A stretch of DNA of 64,000 bases from Sporosarcina sp. P34 (GTDB lineage Bacteria; Bacillota; Bacilli; Bacillales_A; Planococcaceae): the NCBI RefSeq assembly GCF_002743375.1, contig NZ_PDZC01000003.1:62001-126000 (forward strand), read 5' to 3'. Shown here one piece after another: positions 9,534-18,103 of the stretch; position 1 is the first letter of the stretch; the number at the start of each line of letters is the position of its first letter. The position numbers and the translations under genes are program-made. The notes beneath the pieces were generated by a model, which was not told the DNA's origin, did not search any database, and worked only from the letters and a program-made list of their open reading frames with translations.

Positions 9534-11462
9534 ATGCCGAAGATGGTAAAAGATCAGGAATGGTATGATAAAATTCATAGAAATCCATTGTTTATGAACA
9601 CGTCAGAAAAGGAATTTGATCAGCTATTGCTTGAATGTAAACTCAAAATGTATGAAGAAGCAGAGAGATCTAACTATTTCAAAACACCTCAGGAAGGTTT
9701 ACTCGTCGTGTTGAAAGGGTCCGCCGAGGTTCAAATAGAGGGACAAGATGGCAGCTCGGTAACACTAGAATTTATTCAAGAAAATGAAGTCATTGGCTTT
9801 TCCAATTTTGCTTACTACTTAGGAGAAATGGCCAGACCGCTTGATAAACATCATATTGATATGGTCGTGGCCGAGGGCTCCGTTTGTCTACAAGTTCCGT
9901 ATGAAGTGATAAAGCATCGGATGGACGATCAACATGTGCGGGATTATGTCTTACGTAAAATGTCGATTCGTTTGGCGAATGTTTATACCTCATTAGGCGA
10001 ACAAGTACGTTTGGCTGATGAATATGGTGAGAGTGAACCGTATGTCCGTCGTGTACAGGATTTCATGAGCAGTCCAGTCGTGACCATTCATGCGGAGGCA
10101 GAAACAAAAGAAGTAGCTGTGTTGATGATTAAACACTCGATTAGCTCTATAATTGTTACAGATCAGTCAGGCAAATTGCTTGGAATCGTGACGGAAAAAG
10201 ATCTGGTTGAACGAGTGATAGCGGGTGGTGGTTCCGCAATCGGATTAAAGGCGAAAGATATCATGACGAAAAAACCGCATACAGTCAAGGTAACTGATTA
10301 TTATTACGAGGCCTTGACTAAATTTTATAAATATGGAATTAAGCATTTGCCAGTAGTCCAAGCAGGAAAGCCTGTAGGTATTGTGACATTTGCTACATTG
10401 ATGACGAAACGCGATCGTAATTCCATGAATATCTTAAAAACAATAGAAGAAGCTTCCTTTGAAAATTTGCCTGTCGTTAAAGCGGCGATTTACGATGTGC
10501 TATCCAATTTAATTCAGGATGAAATTTCAACCATCCACACACTGGAAATCATTACAAAGTTCTATGATCGTTTAGCGAAGCATTGCGTTATGTTGGCCGT
10601 ACAATCACTTGAAGATCAAGGGAAAGGAACACCGCCTGTAGCATTTGCTTGGTACCAGATGGGCAGTGGTGCACGAGGAGAGCAGTTTATGCTGACCGAT
10701 CAGGATCACTTCCTTGTCTATGAAGATGTATCGAGAGAGGAATCCGAGCAAGTAGAGAACTATTTTGAACTTCTTGGCAACGAAATTGTCGTTCACCTTG
10801 AGCAAGCAGGCTATACTAGATGTATTGGATTCATGATGGCGAGTGAATCGCAGTGGCGTGGCACGATGGCAATTTGGCACGAACGCATTCGCCAGTGGGC
10901 ACTACGGTCTACACCTGAACAGATCTTGCTCGGCTACAACTTCCTGTCATTCCGTTTTCTCTACGGTGAAACGACTGTCAATGATCGCTTTATCTTAATG
11001 GTTCAAGATTTGTTGAGAAAATCAGCTACATTTATTTACTATATGGCACAACAGGAAAAAGAGAAACCAATACCACAATTGCAACAAAACTTTTTGACTA
11101 TTTTCAGGGGACGCAGTAAATCAGATGTGATTGATATTAAGAAACATGCTCTCTTCCCGCTTCATCATTGTTTGCAAATTTTAGGAGTCAACAATGGGAT
11201 CATCAACGCAACACCTCTCGAGATTATCTCTGCTTTGCAGAAAAAGAGAAAAATCACGAAAGACTTTGCGGAGGAAATTCGCCATGCATATGAAATATCA
11301 TTGAGTATGAGAATTTCCATGTCGTGGGAGAAACACTTACGAGATGAAAAAATTTCTACAGAAATTGACTTGCGTAAACTAAGAAGATGGGAATTAAACG
11401 AATTGCGTACAACGCTAGATACAGTCAGAGCGCTTCAATCACATTTATTATCAAAACTTTAA
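9534..11462 (+). CDS. cNMP-binding / CBS pair / DUF294 nucleotidyltransferase-like signalling protein
   Basis: A 642-residue multidomain protein. Order: a cyclic-nucleotide-binding-like beta roll (residues about 20-150, GLLVVLKGSAEVQ); two CBS repeats (about 175-300, MSSPVVTIHAEAETKEVAV and IMTKKPHTVKV), which usually sense adenine nucleotides; then DUF294 with the polymerase-beta-type motif GSGARGEQFMLTDQDH near 376-391; then the DUF294 C-terminal helical domain. The GSxxR-E...D-D arrangement is that of GlnD-like nucleotidyltransferases, so an active enzyme is plausible. Substrate and function are unknown. The ribosome site AGGAGG precedes ATG 9534. It is followed by a DnaQ-type exonuclease and preceded by actP, an association I also recall around acetate permeases in proteobacteria. 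Confidence 0.88.
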   Translation: MPKMVKDQEWYDKIHRNPLFMNTSEKEFDQLLLECKLKMYEEAERSNYFKTPQEGLLVVLKGSAEVQIEGQDGSSVTLEFIQENEVIGFSNFAYYLGEMARPLDKHHIDMVVAEGSVCLQVPYEVIKHRMDDQHVRDYVLRKMSIRLANVYTSLGEQVRLADEYGESEPYVRRVQDFMSSPVVTIHAEAETKEVAVLMIKHSISSIIVTDQSGKLLGIVTEKDLVERVIAGGGSAIGLKAKDIMTKKPHTVKVTDYYYEALTKFYKYGIKHLPVVQAGKPVGIVTFATLMTKRDRNSMNILKTIEEASFENLPVVKAAIYDVLSNLIQDEISTIHTLEIITKFYDRLAKHCVMLAVQSLEDQGKGTPPVAFAWYQMGSGARGEQFMLTDQDHFLVYEDVSREESEQVENYFELLGNEIVVHLEQAGYTRCIGFMMASESQWRGTMAIWHERIRQWALRSTPEQILLGYNFLSFRFLYGETTVNDRFILMVQDLLRKSATFIYYMAQQEKEKPIPQLQQNFLTIFRGRSKSDVIDIKKHALFPLHHCLQILGVNNGIINATPLEIISALQKKRKITKDFAEEIRHAYEISLSMRISMSWEKHLRDEKISTEIDLRKLRRWELNELRTTLDTVRALQSHLLSKL

Positions 11463-11530
11463 GAAAGTATAGATAAAGTTCCCTGTACAAAATTTGTGCA
11501 TATTGTACTATATAAGTAGGGGGCGATATC

Positions 11531-12196
11531 ATGTTTTGGAAGAAGAAAAAATTAACGTATGAATTACAACAATCGCTTCAGCTAAATACGCCGCTGCAAG
11601 ATATGAATTTCACAGTATTTGATACAGAAACTACCGGTTTTGCAATTGGTGCAGACGATCGAATGATTGAGATAGGTGCCGTACAAGTTGAAGGATTTGA
11701 GGTCACGGATCATGTATTTCAAACATTTGTGAATCCGTCAAGAGATATTCCTCCCATCATCAGCAAGCTGACCACTATACAGCAGTCACAAGTGGACAAT
11801 GCTCCTATGCCTCTTCCAGCTATTGAAGAATATTTTGCCTTTATAGAAAAGCATAAAAGTGCGGGCTGGGTTGGACATCATGTCAGTTTTGATGAAATGG
11901 TGATTAAGAAAGAATTAAGTCGTCAGAAATGTACATTTCAAACCCCTACATCATTTGATACGATGCATTTGATTAATTATTTGGATCCTACAGGTGAGCA
12001 ACAGGACTTGGAAGATTATGCCCGTCTATTCGGCACAGAAGTGTTCGAACGACATCGTGCATTAGGCGATGCGTTGACAACGGCATATGTATTCACGGCA
12101 CTTCTAAGAAAACTTGATCGTCAAGGCGTGAAGACTTTGGCGGATTTACTACGAATTAAAAATGGTGGAGCACAAAAGTTTGTTTCTCAAACGTAA
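11531..12196 (+). CDS. DnaQ-like 3'-5' exonuclease (DEDDh)
   Basis: A 221-residue exonuclease of the Pol III epsilon superfamily. All three motifs are intact: ExoI FDTETTGF near residue 31, ExoII HHVSFDEMVI near 117 and ExoIII HRALGDALTT near 177 (DEDDh subtype). It lies 68 bp downstream of the DUF294 gene, with a TAGGGGG ribosome site 7 nt before ATG 11531 and its own weak promoter-like sequence in the gap. The chromosomal proofreading exonuclease in Bacillales is part of PolC, so this stand-alone protein is more likely a partner of the DUF294 protein or a nucleic-acid or nucleotide hydrolase. That role is inference. Confidence 0.9.
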   Translation: MFWKKKKLTYELQQSLQLNTPLQDMNFTVFDTETTGFAIGADDRMIEIGAVQVEGFEVTDHVFQTFVNPSRDIPPIISKLTTIQQSQVDNAPMPLPAIEEYFAFIEKHKSAGWVGHHVSFDEMVIKKELSRQKCTFQTPTSFDTMHLINYLDPTGEQQDLEDYARLFGTEVFERHRALGDALTTAYVFTALLRKLDRQGVKTLADLLRIKNGGAQKFVSQT

Positions 12197-12208
12197 ATTC
12201 AGTTATCG

Positions 12209-12244
12209 GGTTCGCCATTCAATGAAACGTGAGTGGCGGGCTTA
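12209..12244 (+). terminator. Weak terminator-like hairpin after the DnaQ-like gene
   Basis: Arms GTTCGCCATTCA / TGAGTGGCGGGC are mostly paired, followed by TTATTTCGTTG. The T-run is poor. Confidence 0.4.
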
Positions 12245-12255
12245 TTTCGTTGTTG

Positions 12256-12264
12256 TGGTATAGT
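12256..12264 (+). promoter_or_regulatory. Extended -10 promoter of the small membrane gene and SDR
   Basis: TGGTATAGT fits the extended -10 pattern TGnTATAAT. It lies about 42 bp before the 12306 start. No good -35 hexamer is visible. Confidence 0.5.
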
Positions 12265-12305
12265 AGAAATTACAGAGTTGCACAATGGGTAGAGGACGTG
12301 GAGTT

Positions 12306-12449
12306 ATGAATAAACGTCAAGCGATTTTATTGATCGTCATTATATTGGCTATTGCAGTGTATTGCTGGATATTGTTTGTTGAATTACCGAATAAGACTAT
12401 GGAAGACGCAACGACATACATAGGGTCTTTAATTAGCTACATTGTATAG
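12306..12449 (+). CDS. Small single-pass membrane protein, 47 aa
   Basis: A short frame with ATG at 12306 and stop TAG at 12447-12449. The peptide has a basic N-terminus (MNKRQ), then one hydrophobic helix AILLIVIILAIAVYCWILF (residues 6-24), then a short acidic and polar tail. AGAGG and GGAG sequences lie 3-15 nt upstream, and an extended -10 promoter precedes it. The SDR gene begins 17 bp later, so they may be cotranscribed. I recognise no family. The promoter, ribosome site and textbook membrane topology make it a credible gene; function is unknown. Confidence 0.68.
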   Translation: MNKRQAILLIVIILAIAVYCWILFVELPNKTMEDATTYIGSLISYIV

Positions 12450-12466
12450 AAAGGGAGTAGATACTT

Positions 12467-13192
12467 TTGGATATTATCATCATTACAGGTGCATCAAAAG
12501 GAATTGGTCAACAATTACTCAGCCAATTTACAGAAACAGGGGCAACCGTCTATGGTTTGGCACGGACGAATCCAGATCAGCTACACACGATGTATGAAGT
12601 AGATCTCATGGACTGTGAAAAGGCGACTGCCATACTTGGGGGCATCGTGAGTCAACATCTAGAAGATGCTAGTACTTTCACGCTGATCAACAATGCCGGT
12701 ATTGTGGATCCGATTAGTTTGGTAGGTTCATTGGACACTCAAAAAGTGGAGCAAGCTATTAAAGTGAATTTAACAGCACCGATTCAATTAATGAATGCAT
12801 TTATCGATTCATTGAAAGATTTCAAGGGAACGAAAAAGATCATGAATATCTCTTCCGGAGCAGGCCGCAGTGCGTATGAAGGATGGGGAATTTATTGTAC
12901 GACGAAAGCTGGACTCGATCAGTTTTCACGTGTCATTGCATTGGAGCAAAAGATGGCAGACTATCCGACAGGAATTGTTTCCATCGCGCCAGGAATTATC
13001 GATACGGGTATGCAGGAGACGATTCGTTCCTCATCTGAACAACAATTTCCACACTTGAAAAGGTTCGAGGCATATAAGAGGGAAGGCCAGTTAAGTTCAG
13101 CATCTGAAACGGCAGAAAAACTTGTGCGATTTGTGAACGAAGTGGACTTCCTGGAAATCGACCCTATTGCAGATATTCGTCAATTTGATTGA
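12467..13192 (+). CDS. Short-chain dehydrogenase/reductase (YueD/benzil reductase-like)
   Basis: A 241-residue classical SDR. The NADP-binding motif TGASKGIG is at residues 7-14, NNAG near 82, catalytic Ser in ISSGAGRSAY near 130, and YCTTK near 146 supplies the Tyr and Lys. The overall layout resembles bacillar (S)-benzoin-forming benzil reductases and sepiapterin-reductase-like proteins (YueD). The physiological substrate is unknown. The start is TTG 12467, fixed by AAGGGAG 9 nt upstream and the immediate beta strand DIIIITGAS. Confidence 0.88.
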   Translation: MDIIIITGASKGIGQQLLSQFTETGATVYGLARTNPDQLHTMYEVDLMDCEKATAILGGIVSQHLEDASTFTLINNAGIVDPISLVGSLDTQKVEQAIKVNLTAPIQLMNAFIDSLKDFKGTKKIMNISSGAGRSAYEGWGIYCTTKAGLDQFSRVIALEQKMADYPTGIVSIAPGIIDTGMQETIRSSSEQQFPHLKRFEAYKREGQLSSASETAEKLVRFVNEVDFLEIDPIADIRQFD

Positions 13193-13193
13193 T

Positions 13194-13227
13194 AAAACCC
13201 GCGCCACTTGTGGCGACGGGTTTTTAT
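13194..13227. terminator. Bidirectional terminator between the SDR and mnmM
   Basis: Arms AAAACCCG-CGCCA / TGGCG-A-CGGGTTTTT with loop CTTG. T-runs on the plus side and A-rich flank on the minus side serve both convergent genes. Confidence 0.85.
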
Positions 13228-13832
13228 GATTCTCCGGCTTCTAACTTCCGCACTTCCGTAAAATCTTTCATTTTCTCGAGTGCGAGTAAAAACGGAGGGT
13301 TTCTTCTCTGATTTAGCAATTCATAGCGGATCGCATGCACATCACCTTGGTGCAGTGTCGAAACATAGTCAAGCAGTGCATCACGTTCTTCAATGCCACC
13401 TTCATGTCCATCATAGACAGTAATTGTAATGATTCCAGACTTTTTCAGCAAACATAGTAACGCATCGATTGCCGCAATCGTGGAAGATGGCGTCGTGATG
13501 ATACTAAGATCTTCACTGTATGGTAAATATCCTAAGTTGAACATAGCGCCGCTAATCTCACCTTGCACGTATTGGCGGACATTCGCATGGCTGTCATGTA
13601 TGAGTGCAGCGCGATTCGCTAGCTCACCAAGGTGTCGCTCCGTTGTCTCAAGTGCTTGCTGCTGAATATCAAATGCGAAAACACGTCCTTTGTCCCCAAC
13701 TAAGTTCGCCAAGAAAAGGGTGTCATTGCCATTGCCAGCGGTCGCATCGACGACTGTATCTCCAGGCTGCACGCGTTCAGTAATAAGCCGTTTTGCAATC
13801 GGCAGTACGCGGTGCAGTAATATGTTTGTCAC
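13224..13832 (-). CDS. mnmM: tRNA mnm5s2U methyltransferase MnmM (YtqB), class I SAM methyltransferase
   Basis: A 202-residue methyltransferase with SAM motif I VVDATAGNGNDTLFLA near residue 27 and motif FDIQQQAL near 54. YtqB of Bacillus was identified as MnmM, which methylates nm5s2U at the wobble position of tRNAs to mnm5s2U. I recall this from the literature rather than from sequence alone. GTG 13832 follows AGAGGTG with 6 nt spacing and lies 1 bp after the mnmL stop, so the two are cotranscribed. They form a natural enzyme pair for the same wobble modification. Confidence 0.88.
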   Translation of the reverse strand: MTNILLHRVLPIAKRLITERVQPGDTVVDATAGNGNDTLFLANLVGDKGRVFAFDIQQQALETTERHLGELANRAALIHDSHANVRQYVQGEISGAMFNLGYLPYSEDLSIITTPSSTIAAIDALLCLLKKSGIITITVYDGHEGGIEERDALLDYVSTLHQGDVHAIRYELLNQRRNPPFLLALEKMKDFTEVRKLEAGES

Positions 13833-13833
13833 A

Positions 13834-14787
13834 TTATTTCACCTCTTGCAGATGTTTTTTCCCTTGCCAACTATTACGTCTTTCTAGTTCTTCATCAATT
13901 CCATTCAGAACTTCCCATTTCGTGACGCTCCACATCGGTCCAATTAATAAATCGATTGGGCCGTCACCTGTGATGCGATGCACGATCATTTCGGGAGGCA
14001 TGATTTCGAGTTGATCAACTACTAAATTGATGTACGCTTCTTTTGTTAAAAATTCAAGTTTGCCTTTTTCATATTGTTTTACCATAGGTGTTCCTTTTAA
14101 TAAATGTAGTAAATGAATTTTGATCCCTTGTACATCCAGTTCAGCAACTGCTTGAGCTGTTTCCATCATCATTTCTTCAGTTTCACCAGGCAAACCATTG
14201 ATGATATGGCTGCAAATATTAATATTATGTTTCCGTAACTTATCGACACCTTCTTTATAGCATTCGAAATCATGCGCACGGTTGACTAGTTTTGCAGTCG
14301 ATTCATGTACGGTCTGCAAGCCAAGTTCTACCCATAGATAAGTGCGTTCATTTAGTTCGGCTAAATATTCTACAACGTCGTCAGGCAGACAATCGGGACG
14401 CGTAGCGATTGATAATGCCACAACGCCTTCTTGTGCCAACGCCGCTTCAAACTTTTCTTTTAGGACGGGAAGAGGGGCGTGTGTATTCGTATAGGCTTGG
14501 AAATAGGCCATGTATTTCGCATCTTTCCATTTACGCTGGGAACGTTCTTTGATTTCAGCGAATTGAACGTCAATGGTATCTACGCGATCTCCAGCGAAGT
14601 CACCTGATCCTGCCACGCTACAAAACGTACAGCCACCATGTGCAACAGTACCGTCACGATTGGGGCAGTCAAACCCTGCGTCAAGCGCTACTTTCGCAAT
14701 TTTGCAACCGAATGTATCCTTCAAATGTCTTGACCATGTATGGTATCGTTTCCCTTCACTTGGAAACGGAAGATTGATTTCATTCAT
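13834..14787 (-). CDS. mnmL: Radical SAM protein YtqA/MnmL (tRNA wobble uridine modification)
   Basis: A radical SAM enzyme of the YtqA/YhcC family (TIGR01212). The cluster-binding motif is CPNRDGTVAHGGCTFC, in which the Cys spacing differs from the classic CxxxCxxC as is normal for this family. Also present are LGLQTVHESTAKLVNR and ICSHIINGLPGE. Bacillar YtqA has been proposed as MnmL, converting cmnm5s2U to nm5s2U ahead of MnmM. ATG 14787 is preferred over 14814 because AAAGGAG lies 9 nt upstream of it, inside the longer frame. The product is then 317 residues. Confidence 0.87.
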   Translation of the reverse strand: MNEINLPFPSEGKRYHTWSRHLKDTFGCKIAKVALDAGFDCPNRDGTVAHGGCTFCSVAGSGDFAGDRVDTIDVQFAEIKERSQRKWKDAKYMAYFQAYTNTHAPLPVLKEKFEAALAQEGVVALSIATRPDCLPDDVVEYLAELNERTYLWVELGLQTVHESTAKLVNRAHDFECYKEGVDKLRKHNINICSHIINGLPGETEEMMMETAQAVAELDVQGIKIHLLHLLKGTPMVKQYEKGKLEFLTKEAYINLVVDQLEIMPPEMIVHRITGDGPIDLLIGPMWSVTKWEVLNGIDEELERRNSWQGKKHLQEVK

Positions 14788-14894
14788 TCTGTACAGCTCC
14801 TTTACATCAGACATTGTACCATGGAATATACAGTGATATCACATAACAAATTACAGGAATGATTTAGTATACGACAAAAAGCAACAGAGAAGGC

Positions 14895-14923
14895 TTGTAT
14901 TCAGCGTGTGTTTCGGGTAAACT
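14895..14923 (+). promoter_or_regulatory. leuS promoter
   Basis: TTGTAT (14895-14900), 17-bp spacer, TAAACT (14918-14923), immediately before the T-box leader. Confidence 0.6.
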
Positions 14924-14929
14924 GAATAA

Positions 14930-15175
14930 AATAATGAAGGCAATGATGAGGAATAGTACTTCTTACACTACTTTTTAGAGAGCAGACGGCTAGTGCAAGT
15001 CTGTATGAGTGGGGAACGAACTCGCCTTTGAGCCTGTATTGGTGAATACTTGTAACTAATACCGTACTCCGCGTTAAGGAATCAAGTTGGACGGCGTAGT
15101 CCGTCAATTTGGGTGGTACCGCGGGAAACTATATAGACTCTCGTCCCTTTATAGAGGGACGGGAGTCTTTTTTTA
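14930..15175 (+). ncRNA. T-box leader, leucine specifier
   Basis: A complete T-box. The stem I region contains the AGAGAGCAGACGG block near 14978. The specifier loop has GAACGAACTC with CTC at 15021-15023, a leucine codon. The invariant T-box sequence GGGTGGTACCGCG is at 15111-15123. A strong terminator stem, AGACTCTCGTCCCT with AGGGACGGGAGTCT, is followed by TTTTTTT at 15168-15174. Uncharged tRNA-Leu pairing with the T-box would favour the antiterminator and allow leuS transcription. Confidence 0.95.
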
Positions 15176-15230
15176 TCTGTACGCACCAATGCAAGAATAG
15201 AAATCGAATCATATTGGAGGAGTTTTTGAC

Positions 15231-17645
15231 ATGAGTTATAAGCACACGCAAATTGAAGAGAAGTGGCAAAAGTATTGGAAAGATCACGATACATACAAAA
15301 TGGTTGACGATCCATCCAAGCCTAAATTTTATGCATTGGATATGTTCCCCTATCCGTCAGGCGCGGGTCTGCACGTTGGACATCCGCTTGGATACATTGC
15401 GACAGATATTTTAAGTGCATTTAAACGTAAGCAAGGATACAACGTATTGCACCCTATGGGATGGGATGCGTTCGGATTGCCTGCTGAGCAGTATGCGATT
15501 GATACAGGAAATGATCCAGCTGAATTCACAGCGAAAAATATTGCAACATTTAAACGCCAAATGCAAGATCTAGGATTTTCTTATGATTGGTCTCGTGAAA
15601 TCAATACAACGGATCCAAGCTACTATAAATGGACGCAGTGGATTTTCATACAACTTTATAAACGTGGTCTAGCGTATATTGATGAAGTAGCGGTCAACTG
15701 GTGCCCGGCATTAGGAACGGTACTGGCGAATGAAGAAGTGATCGACGGTTTATCTGAGCGTGGAAATCACCCAGTAGAAAGACGCCCAATGCGCCAATGG
15801 GTATTGCGGATTACGGAATACGCGGATCGACTGCTTGAAGACTTGGATGAGTTGGACTGGCCTGAAAGCCTTAAAGATATGCAACGCAACTGGATCGGTC
15901 GTTCGGAAGGCGCACAATTAACGTTTGAAATTGCGGACACTGAGCATTCATTCGAAGCATTTACTACACGCCCGGATACGATTTTCGGTGCGACATATGC
16001 AGTGTTGGCTCCTGAACATAAATTAGTGGGTGCCATCACTACCGATGCACAGCGTGAAGCAGTAGAAAAATATATTGAATCCGTAAAATCAAAAAGTGAT
16101 CTTGAGCGCACGGATTTGGCAAAAGACAAATCAGGCGTATTTACCGGGGCATATGCAATCAACCCAGCAAGCGGTGCAAAAATGCCGATTTGGATTGCAG
16201 ATTACGTACTGGCAACGTATGGTACAGGTGCAATCATGGCAGTTCCTGCACATGATGAGCGTGACTATGAGTTCGCGAAAAAATTCGATTTACCGATTGT
16301 GGAAGTTGTTGCAGGCGGAAATATTGAAGAAGAAGCGTATGCAGGAGAAGGCGAGCACGTGAATTCGGACTTCCTAAATGGATTAGGAAAAGAAGAAGCT
16401 ATTGCAAAGTCGATTGAATGGTTCGAAGAGAATGGTACAGGCGAACGTAAAATTACATATCGTCTGCGCGACTGGTTATTCTCTCGTCAGCGTTATTGGG
16501 GCGAGCCAATTCCTGTCATTCACTGGGAAGACGGCACGATGACTACAGTCGATGAATCTGAATTGCCATTAATGTTGCCGGTAACAGACAATATTAAGCC
16601 AAGCGGAACAGGTGAATCACCACTTGCAAATATTACGGAGTGGGTCAATGTCGTCGATCCAGAAACAGGTATGAAAGGTCGTCGTGAAACGAACACGATG
16701 CCACAATGGGCAGGAAGCTGCTGGTATTACTTGCGTTATATCGATCCGAATAATGATGACATGATAATTGATCCGAAATTGGCTGAGCGTTGGTTGCCGG
16801 TTGATATCTACGTAGGGGGAGCGGAGCACGCAGTTCTGCATTTATTGTATGCTCGTTTCTGGCATAAAGTATTGTACGATATTGGTGTAGTACAAACGAA
16901 AGAGCCGTTCCAAAAACTCTTCAACCAAGGGATGATCTTGGGTGAAGGACATGTGAAAATGTCTAAATCGCTAGGTAACGTCATCAATCCCGATGACATC
17001 GTTCATTCACACGGTGCAGACACATTGCGTATTTATGAAATGTTCATGGGACCATTGGATGCATCGAAAGAATGGTCAACAAATGGTCTAGACGGATCTC
17101 GTCGTTTCCTTGATCGCATTTGGCGTTTGCTCGTCAATGAAGACGATACATTGACAGATAAATTGACGGATGAAACTGGCGGACCTCTAGAGAAAGTTTA
17201 TAATCAGACAGTCAAAAAAGTTACGGAAGATTTTGAAGCCATGCGCAATAACACAGCGATTTCTCAATTGATGGTATTCATCAATGAAAGTTATAAAGCA
17301 GAAAAGCTGCCAAAAGCCTATATTGAAGGATTCCTTCTGTTAATTTCACCTATCACGCCACACTTGGCTGAAGAACTGTGGTCAAAACTAGGTCACACGG
17401 ACACGATTGCCTATGCGCAGTGGCCGACATTTGATGAAACAAAATTATCGGATGACACAGTGGAAGTAGCGGTACAGATCAACGGTAAGATTCGTGCGAA
17501 AATTACTGTAGCCAAAGATAGCTCGAAAGAAGAGTTAGAGCAAGTGGCATTAGAAAACGAAGACGTGAAGCAATGGATGGAAGGTAAGGAATTGAAGAAG
17601 ATCATTGCGATTCCTGGACGCCTTGTAAATATTGTAGCGGGTTAA
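15231..17645 (+). CDS. leuS: Leucyl-tRNA synthetase
   Basis: An 804-residue class I synthetase charging tRNA-Leu. The HIGH motif appears as HVGHPLGY near residue 47. The editing domain spans about 220-410 and contains the [11 protein letters not shown] motif and the [16 protein letters not shown] block. KMSKS is present as VKMSKSLGN near 575. The C-terminal anticodon-binding domain is complete. ATG 15231 follows GGAGGAG. The length is typical for Bacillales. Expression is controlled by the upstream T-box. Confidence 0.98.
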   Translation: MSYKHTQIEEKWQKYWKDHDTYKMVDDPSKPKFYALDMFPYPSGAGLHVGHPLGYIATDILSAFKRKQGYNVLHPMGWDAFGLPAEQYAIDTGNDPAEFTAKNIATFKRQMQDLGFSYDWSREINTTDPSYYKWTQWIFIQLYKRGLAYIDEVAVNWCPALGTVLANEEVIDGLSERGNHPVERRPMRQWVLRITEYADRLLEDLDELDWPESLKDMQRNWIGRSEGAQLTFEIADTEHSFEAFTTRPDTIFGATYAVLAPEHKLVGAITTDAQREAVEKYIESVKSKSDLERTDLAKDKSGVFTGAYAINPASGAKMPIWIADYVLATYGTGAIMAVPAHDERDYEFAKKFDLPIVEVVAGGNIEEEAYAGEGEHVNSDFLNGLGKEEAIAKSIEWFEENGTGERKITYRLRDWLFSRQRYWGEPIPVIHWEDGTMTTVDESELPLMLPVTDNIKPSGTGESPLANITEWVNVVDPETGMKGRRETNTMPQWAGSCWYYLRYIDPNNDDMIIDPKLAERWLPVDIYVGGAEHAVLHLLYARFWHKVLYDIGVVQTKEPFQKLFNQGMILGEGHVKMSKSLGNVINPDDIVHSHGADTLRIYEMFMGPLDASKEWSTNGLDGSRRFLDRIWRLLVNEDDTLTDKLTDETGGPLEKVYNQTVKKVTEDFEAMRNNTAISQLMVFINESYKAEKLPKAYIEGFLLLISPITPHLAEELWSKLGHTDTIAYAQWPTFDETKLSDDTVEVAVQINGKIRAKITVAKDSSKEELEQVALENEDVKQWMEGKELKKIIAIPGRLVNIVAG

Positions 17646-17656
17646 TGAAATGTAGA

Positions 17657-17692
17657 AAGCCGGTTGGAGATTTTCTCCAACCGGCTTTTTCT
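17657..17692 (+). terminator. leuS terminator
   Basis: A 14-bp stem AAGCCGGTTGGAGA / TCTCCAACCGGCTT with a 3-nt loop and trailing TTTCTTTTT. Confidence 0.9.
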
Positions 17693-17776
17693 TTTTGTAT
17701 AATGGGTTTTTTGATTATCCTATTTATGGACGATGTCCTTTATTTTGTTGATGAAGTGCTCTATTGGACGAATTAG

Positions 17777-18094
17777 CCGCTCAATCGGATGGGGTAAGCG
17801 CTCTATGTGAAACGTCAGCCGCTCAATCGGACGGGGTAGACGCTCAATGCGTAACGTCACCCGCTCAATCGGATGGGGTAAGCGCTCTATGCGTAACGTC
17901 CCCCGCTCAATCGGACGGAGTAGACGTTCTATGCGTAACGTCCCCCGCTCAATCGGACGGAGTAGACGCTCTATCCGTAACGTCCCCCGCTCAATCGGAC
18001 GGGGTAAGCGCTCTATGTGAAACGTCCCCCGCTCAATCGGACGGGGTAGACGCTCAATGTGAAACGTAAAACGCTCTAAGCAGACGTCCTATCG
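17777..18094. repeat. 42-bp tandem minisatellite, seven units
   Basis: Seven head-to-tail 42-bp units start at 17777, 17819, 17861, 17903, 17945, 17987 and 18029. A degenerate half unit (18071-18094) follows and diverged sequence precedes. Each unit begins CCGCTCAATCGGA and is itself two related halves of about 21 bp, each containing CGCTC-A/T-AT and ending in an ACG-like step. The period is a multiple of three, so a 101-codon frame runs through on the plus strand, but it has no proper ribosome site. I treat the array as non-coding. It lies between the convergent leuS and ytfP genes. Confidence 0.93.
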
Positions 18095-18103
18095 CCCATA
18101 CTA

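Noticed and set aside
17764..18069. A 101-codon plus-strand frame of repeating PAQSDGVDALCVTS text
   Set aside because: It is produced by the 42-bp tandem array (42 is divisible by 3). It starts with TTG and lacks a proper ribosome site, so the array is better read as non-coding.
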